A DNA stretch of 64,000 bases, taken from NCBI GenBank assembly GCA_900635495.1, contig LR134136.1, positions 1 through 64,000 of the forward strand, read 5' to 3'. The translations under genes and the position numbers were made by a program. Source of the DNA: Atlantibacter hermannii. GTDB lineage: Bacteria; Pseudomonadota; Gammaproteobacteria; Enterobacterales; Enterobacteriaceae. How positions within the stretch are numbered: position 1 is the first letter of the stretch; each line of letters opens with the position of its first letter. The notes beneath the pieces are model-generated. The model was not told the origin of the DNA. It made no database searches and saw only the letters and a list, made by a program, of their open reading frames with translations. This document shows, one piece after another, positions 63,530 to 64,000 of this stretch.

Positions 63530-64000
63530 GTGAATAACAATCTCATAGATACTGCTGAAACTGTGACCGGCTTCACCGGTGTTCGTGCGTGTGAATTATG
63601 GAAGCATGACGATTTGTCGCACCCGAACAGCGACTGGCTGGCTGAAGAGGTTCCCGTTGCGCTGGTATACAACGGCATTTCCCATGTAGTGATGATGGCG
63701 ACGCCCAAAGATCTGGAGCTTTTCGCGCTGGGTTTTTCGCTGTCAGAAGGCATTATTGATGCCCCCCGGGATATTTACGGGATGGATATTGTTAAAAGCT
63801 GCAACGGTATTGAAGTGCAGATCGAGCTGTCCAGCCGCCGCTTTATGGGCCTGAAAGAGCGCCGTCGCGCGCTGGCGGGCCGCACCGGCTGCGGCGTGTG
63901 CGGCGTCGAGCAGCTTAACGATATCGGGCGGCCCGTTACGCCCCTGCCGTTTACCCAAACCTTTAACCTGAATCATCTGGACAGCGTGGTCAGCCAGTTG
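63530..64000 (+). CDS. fdhD: Formate dehydrogenase sulfurtransferase FdhD (partial, runs off the window)
   Basis: FdhD passes sulfur from IscS to the molybdenum cofactor of formate dehydrogenases. The frame opens at GTG 63530 and stays open to the end of the window (157 codons). Segments EEVPVALVYNGISHVVMM, FSLSEGIIDAPRDIYGMD and RTGCGVCGVEQLND match E. coli FdhD. The two Cys of TGCGVCG are the sulfur-transfer pair. The Shine-Dalgarno sequence is weak. It is divergent from fdoG across 200 bp that hold both promoters. Confidence 0.93.
   Translation, partial: MNNNLIDTAETVTGFTGVRACELWKHDDLSHPNSDWLAEEVPVALVYNGISHVVMMATPKDLELFALGFSLSEGIIDAPRDIYGMDIVKSCNGIEVQIELSSRRFMGLKERRRALAGRTGCGVCGVEQLNDIGRPVTPLPFTQTFNLNHLDSVVSQL

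Noticed and set aside
1..64000. CRISPR array, rRNA operon, intact insertion sequence or prophage
   Set aside because: No regularly spaced repeats, rRNA motifs, transposase ORFs or phage structural genes were seen on either strand.

Overview
The window is chromosomal DNA of a member of the Enterobacteriaceae close to Escherichia, Enterobacter and Kluyvera. It opens with dnaA-dnaN-recF-gyrB, whose products are nearly identical to the E. coli proteins. The order yidA, dgo genes, yidR/yidQ, ibpAB, yidE, yidHG, emrD, tisB/istR, ivbL-ilvBN is the E. coli arrangement. I cannot name the genus from the sequence alone.

Layout. 0-6.2 kb: replication initiation, sliding clamp, RecF and gyrase B, with an 84-bp palindrome between dnaN and recF. 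6.4-12.4 kb: the sugar phosphatase yidA and the D-galactonate operon dgoRKADT, with two DgoR-type operators. 12.4-19.8 kb: yidR, yidQ, heat-shock ibpAB (sigma-32 promoter and RNA thermometers), yidE, yidHG, emrD and a histidine phosphatase. 19.9-22.8 kb: the SOS toxin tisB with its antitoxin RNA IstR, then the attenuated ilvBN operon. 22.9-33.3 kb: a RecF/AAA-type ATPase, the complete hydrogenase-2 set hybOABCDEG, and divergent hybF(hypA)-hypF. 33.3-40 kb: the formate-dependent nitrite reductase operon nrfABCDE plus a fused nrfF-nrfG gene. 40.7-43.9 kb: a polar amino-acid ABC transporter. 43.9-51 kb: map with a ParD-like gene, a KGG protein, a YciF-like protein and two c-di-GMP-type proteins. 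51-57 kb: an accessory region with SymE/SymR, a small RHH protein, a decayed rhuM, an AT-rich three-gene ABC-3C-type conflict system and a decayed P4-family integrase beside selC. 57.1-64 kb: tRNA-Sec, then fdhE-fdoI-fdoH-fdoG (selenocysteine formate dehydrogenase-O) and divergent fdhD, which runs off the end.

Themes. Hydrogenase-2, Nrf nitrite reductase and formate dehydrogenase-O together make a respiratory block using H2, formate and nitrite. Its visible signals are an FNR-like box and NarL/NarP-type heptamers. selC lies next to the operon that needs its tRNA. The strongest accessory system is the ABC-3C-like operon at 52.5-55.8 kb, whose first gene carries a nuclease-like N-terminus.

Quality warning. 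At least ten well-conserved genes or gene segments are broken by single-base changes, most of them in short homopolymer runs: ibpA, the ATPase beside ilvN, hybO, hypF, nrfE, nrfD twice, nrfA three times, and fdoI. This looks more like base-call or assembly error than biology. I therefore give these genes their joined extents. The integrase and rhuM are different: they carry additional nonsense or deletion damage and look like true pseudogenes.
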